Assembly: GCA_963922205.1 (NCBI GenBank)
Contig: CAWUHX010000073.1
Location: 1,194,401 to 1,258,400, forward strand
Source of the DNA: Romanomermis culicivorax
Lineage: Eukaryota > Nematoda > Enoplea > Mermithida > Mermithidae
Direction of reading: 5' to 3'
Length of the DNA: 64,000 nt
Each line of letters begins with the position of its first letter. Within the stretch, counting starts at the first letter, position 1. Below, piece by piece: positions 62,117 to 64,000 of the stretch. The notes beneath the pieces are model-generated. The model was not told where the DNA came from. It saw only the letters and a program-made list of their open reading frames with translations, and made no database searches. The position numbers were made by a program, and so were the translations under genes.

Positions 62117-63161
62117 TCAAAAATGAGTTAAAACAAATTTCAGTAAGGCGGACATAGAAACACTCGACAGTGGTGTACCAGATATGTACAAAAAAAAGTC
62201 TTCACTCTCCAGAAGGCCATGCAAAGTTTTCACAGCATTGTAGTACAACAAACAAACTTCCTGCAAGTGCTCGGGAGTTAAATTCACAGTAGGATCAAGC
62301 GGATCCACAACAATCAATTTACAATTTGTATTAATCAATACAGATACATCAACATCTGTAATGTTGACTACAAAGGCAGATTTCAATTCAAAAATGTTAA
62401 TCAAAAACTCGAGTAAATCACGAAAAATGCTAGCAGTACTCCTTGGTGCTGATTGCATTGTTTCGATGTCTGAGGCTATAATAAACGATCCAGTATCCTG
62501 GCAAAGCTCTAATATGGGTATAAATGAATGCATTTGAAAAAATTTCAAAACAATTATTGATAATACGTAACTGGACAATTTACACGTTGGTCGTTGATTC
62601 ATGCTACTAAAAATTACTTTCAAAAAAACCATGAAGTTTTTGATTATGGGGCATTGTTCGATGTACTTTTTGATCAATTTAGAATTTTGTAATGCATGTC
62701 TGTTCGTAACGGTAATTTCAATTTCCCACTCTGACCCATCGATGCCTTCACTTGTGAATTTGATCAAGGGTACACGTGCTCTAAACCGTAGCTCAATTTG
62801 TCCTAGGATTTTGAAATTGTAGCGTTTGGCTAAGAAGAAGGCTGCTACACGGCGCAATGTTTCAATTTTGGCATTCTTTGATGATGAATCGGTATATATC
62901 AAATCAACTGACAAATCCAAGTCTGATGCTTGATTGACAGCAAGTCCAGTGATCGTAGATCCATATGCCTTAATTGTGTACAATGGAAATTCTACAGGAA
63001 AAGATCGGAAAAGTGACATACTTCCAAACTAATTTTGTGTCCAAAGTAATCCTCCATGGATTGCTTTACTTCAGCTATGAATGCTGCGATTTTTCGTATG
63101 GTTTGACAAGATATAGAGACGTTGTTGTTCAATATGAAGGAATCGAATTTGTCCATGAATA
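62117..63161 (-). CDS. Terminal nucleotidyltransferase (TUTase / non-canonical poly(A) polymerase-like)
   Basis: Such enzymes add U or A to RNA 3' ends. Counting from the Met at 63019, the catalytic core has AYGSTITGLA (Gly20-Ser21) and SDLDLSVD (Asp33, Asp35). Next comes WEIEITVTN, where family members carry the third carboxylate as Asp and this one has Glu101. Then come ALQNSKLIKKY, IIKNFMVFLK and KLSSYVLSIIVLKFFQ, the usual order. The PAP-associated part ends with LIVVDPLDPTVN. Upstream, an exon seems to begin at 63161 after TTTCCTCAG and reads MDKFDSFILNNN through EDYFGHKISLE, but in another frame; a one-base break lies between about 63005 and 63030. The gene ends at 62117. Earlier exons may lie right of 63161. 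Confidence 0.7.
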
Positions 63162-64000
63162 CTGAGGAAAGCCAAATATAATCAACAATTACATGAATGA
63201 TGTGTATGCATAGAATTACATGTAAACATTGGACTCAAAAAAAATCTGTGAGGATGTACAGAATGGGAAGGTTATTTAAATTTCAGGAATAACCATTTGA
63301 TTTTTTCGAGCGTCTAGCTGATAAAGGTAAATACTCCTACATAATTACAGAAGCTTTCGTGTCTACGCCTGTAATTGTTGATTTACAGAATTTAAAAAAC
63401 AGAAAAGAAGACGAGAGAGTTGAATGAGAGAAAAAAAGGATAACAAGCAAAATGAAGGAAATACATAGATATACAGGAGCACTGAGTAAAGTTGGAGAAA
63501 TTATTAATGCACTTAAGAATCAGCAACCAATTGTCTAATTATCTTAAATGCATCAATAGCAAAATTTAAATAACTGAGGATCACAAAGAAGATGAAAACC
63601 AATAATTAACAATACTTTCGTAAATAGTAGTGTGCATTTTTAAAATTACCTCTTCTTTTGCGTGCAGGCTCTAGTCAGAATCCTGAGAAAGTGTGCAGAA
63701 CGACAATTGATAAGCTTTTATTGCCCAACAATATACTGAAAAAACATGAGTGAAAAAATGTGGATTGTAAAGGAAGTCAAGTACACATGGATTTATAATT
63801 CTCAGACTTAAGTCTTCATCAACAATCAAACTATTTATAAAAGAACTGCTATGAAGTTAGAGCAAAAAGTCATTTCTGTGCACTTGAATGTTAAACCCTA
63901 CTGATCAATTTGTGTGTCTAAGAAGAGATACTGAAAGGACTCAAATTAGTTTATGATGAGGAAAAAAATTAATCTAGTACTCTGCGTTGATACCACTGCT
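63162..64000. other. Gene-free stretch at the window edge
   Basis: AT-rich, with no supported coding sequence. It may be intron of the TUTase-like gene, because that gene's first visible exon begins at a splice acceptor. Confidence 0.35.

Noticed and set aside
63000-63029. 30-base intron in the TUTase-like gene (GTATGT...CCTGTAG)
   Set aside because: Removing it leaves the wrong frame and the size is implausible for an animal; a one-base indel explains the break better.
1-64000. tRNA, rRNA, CRISPR, bacterial operon features
   Set aside because: No tRNA A/B boxes, rRNA-like blocks or regularly spaced identical repeats were seen; the gene structure is eukaryotic.

Overview
The window is eukaryotic and almost certainly from an invertebrate animal. 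It is AT-rich and intron-bearing, with metazoan-type splice sites. It is crowded with decayed metazoan mobile elements: Ty3/gypsy with an envelope-like segment, a Penelope-like element with a GIY-YIG piece, Helitron-like, Polinton-like, hAT, PIF/Harbinger-type and mariner-type pieces. No rRNA, tRNA, operon or CRISPR was seen, and I cannot name the species. Nothing here is a clean single-copy housekeeping gene.

Layout. 1-2395 holds the end of a minus-strand gypsy-type gag and its upstream region. 2396-18186 and 18287-34028 are the same ~15.8 kb, separated by exactly 100 Ns. The first copy ends at the gap and the second starts at it, so this is best read as two allelic contig ends that overlap and were not merged, not as a biological tandem duplication. 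The real locus would then be about 48 kb. Each copy contains a TGACGTCA-rich minisatellite, an AT-rich stretch, a Thr/Ala-rich repeat ORF, a Penelope-like RT relic (minus) beside a GIY-YIG relic (plus), and a broken gypsy-type element (plus). That element reads gag, envelope-like region (interrupted by a 293-bp MITE), aspartic protease, RT, and the RT runs on past copy 2 to about 34.2 kb.

34.3-40.1 kb is mostly gene-free, with SGNH-like and Helitron-like relics. At 40.1-44.2 kb a 2.95-kb, CpG-richer insert with one intact 920-codon ORF is bracketed by two nearly identical 549-bp direct repeats. A Polinton-like capsid-associated protein fragment starts exactly at the edge of the right repeat.

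46.3-63.2 kb carries a set of minus-strand, apparently spliced genes: a seven-exon DUF7869-type (RNase H-fold, DDE-like) gene at 46.3-49.7 kb; a protein kinase joined to a KMT5A-like SET methyltransferase domain at 53.0-54.5 kb, with one frame break; an RFX-like winged-helix exon at 60.6-61.0 kb; and a terminal nucleotidyltransferase (TUTase/non-canonical poly(A) polymerase-like) gene at 62.1-63.2 kb. A foldback element, a mariner-type MITE and a hAT deletion derivative inserted in a GGAA microsatellite lie among them. All four coding units are co-oriented, so they may be cargo of one large element or a chance cluster; the sequence alone does not settle this.
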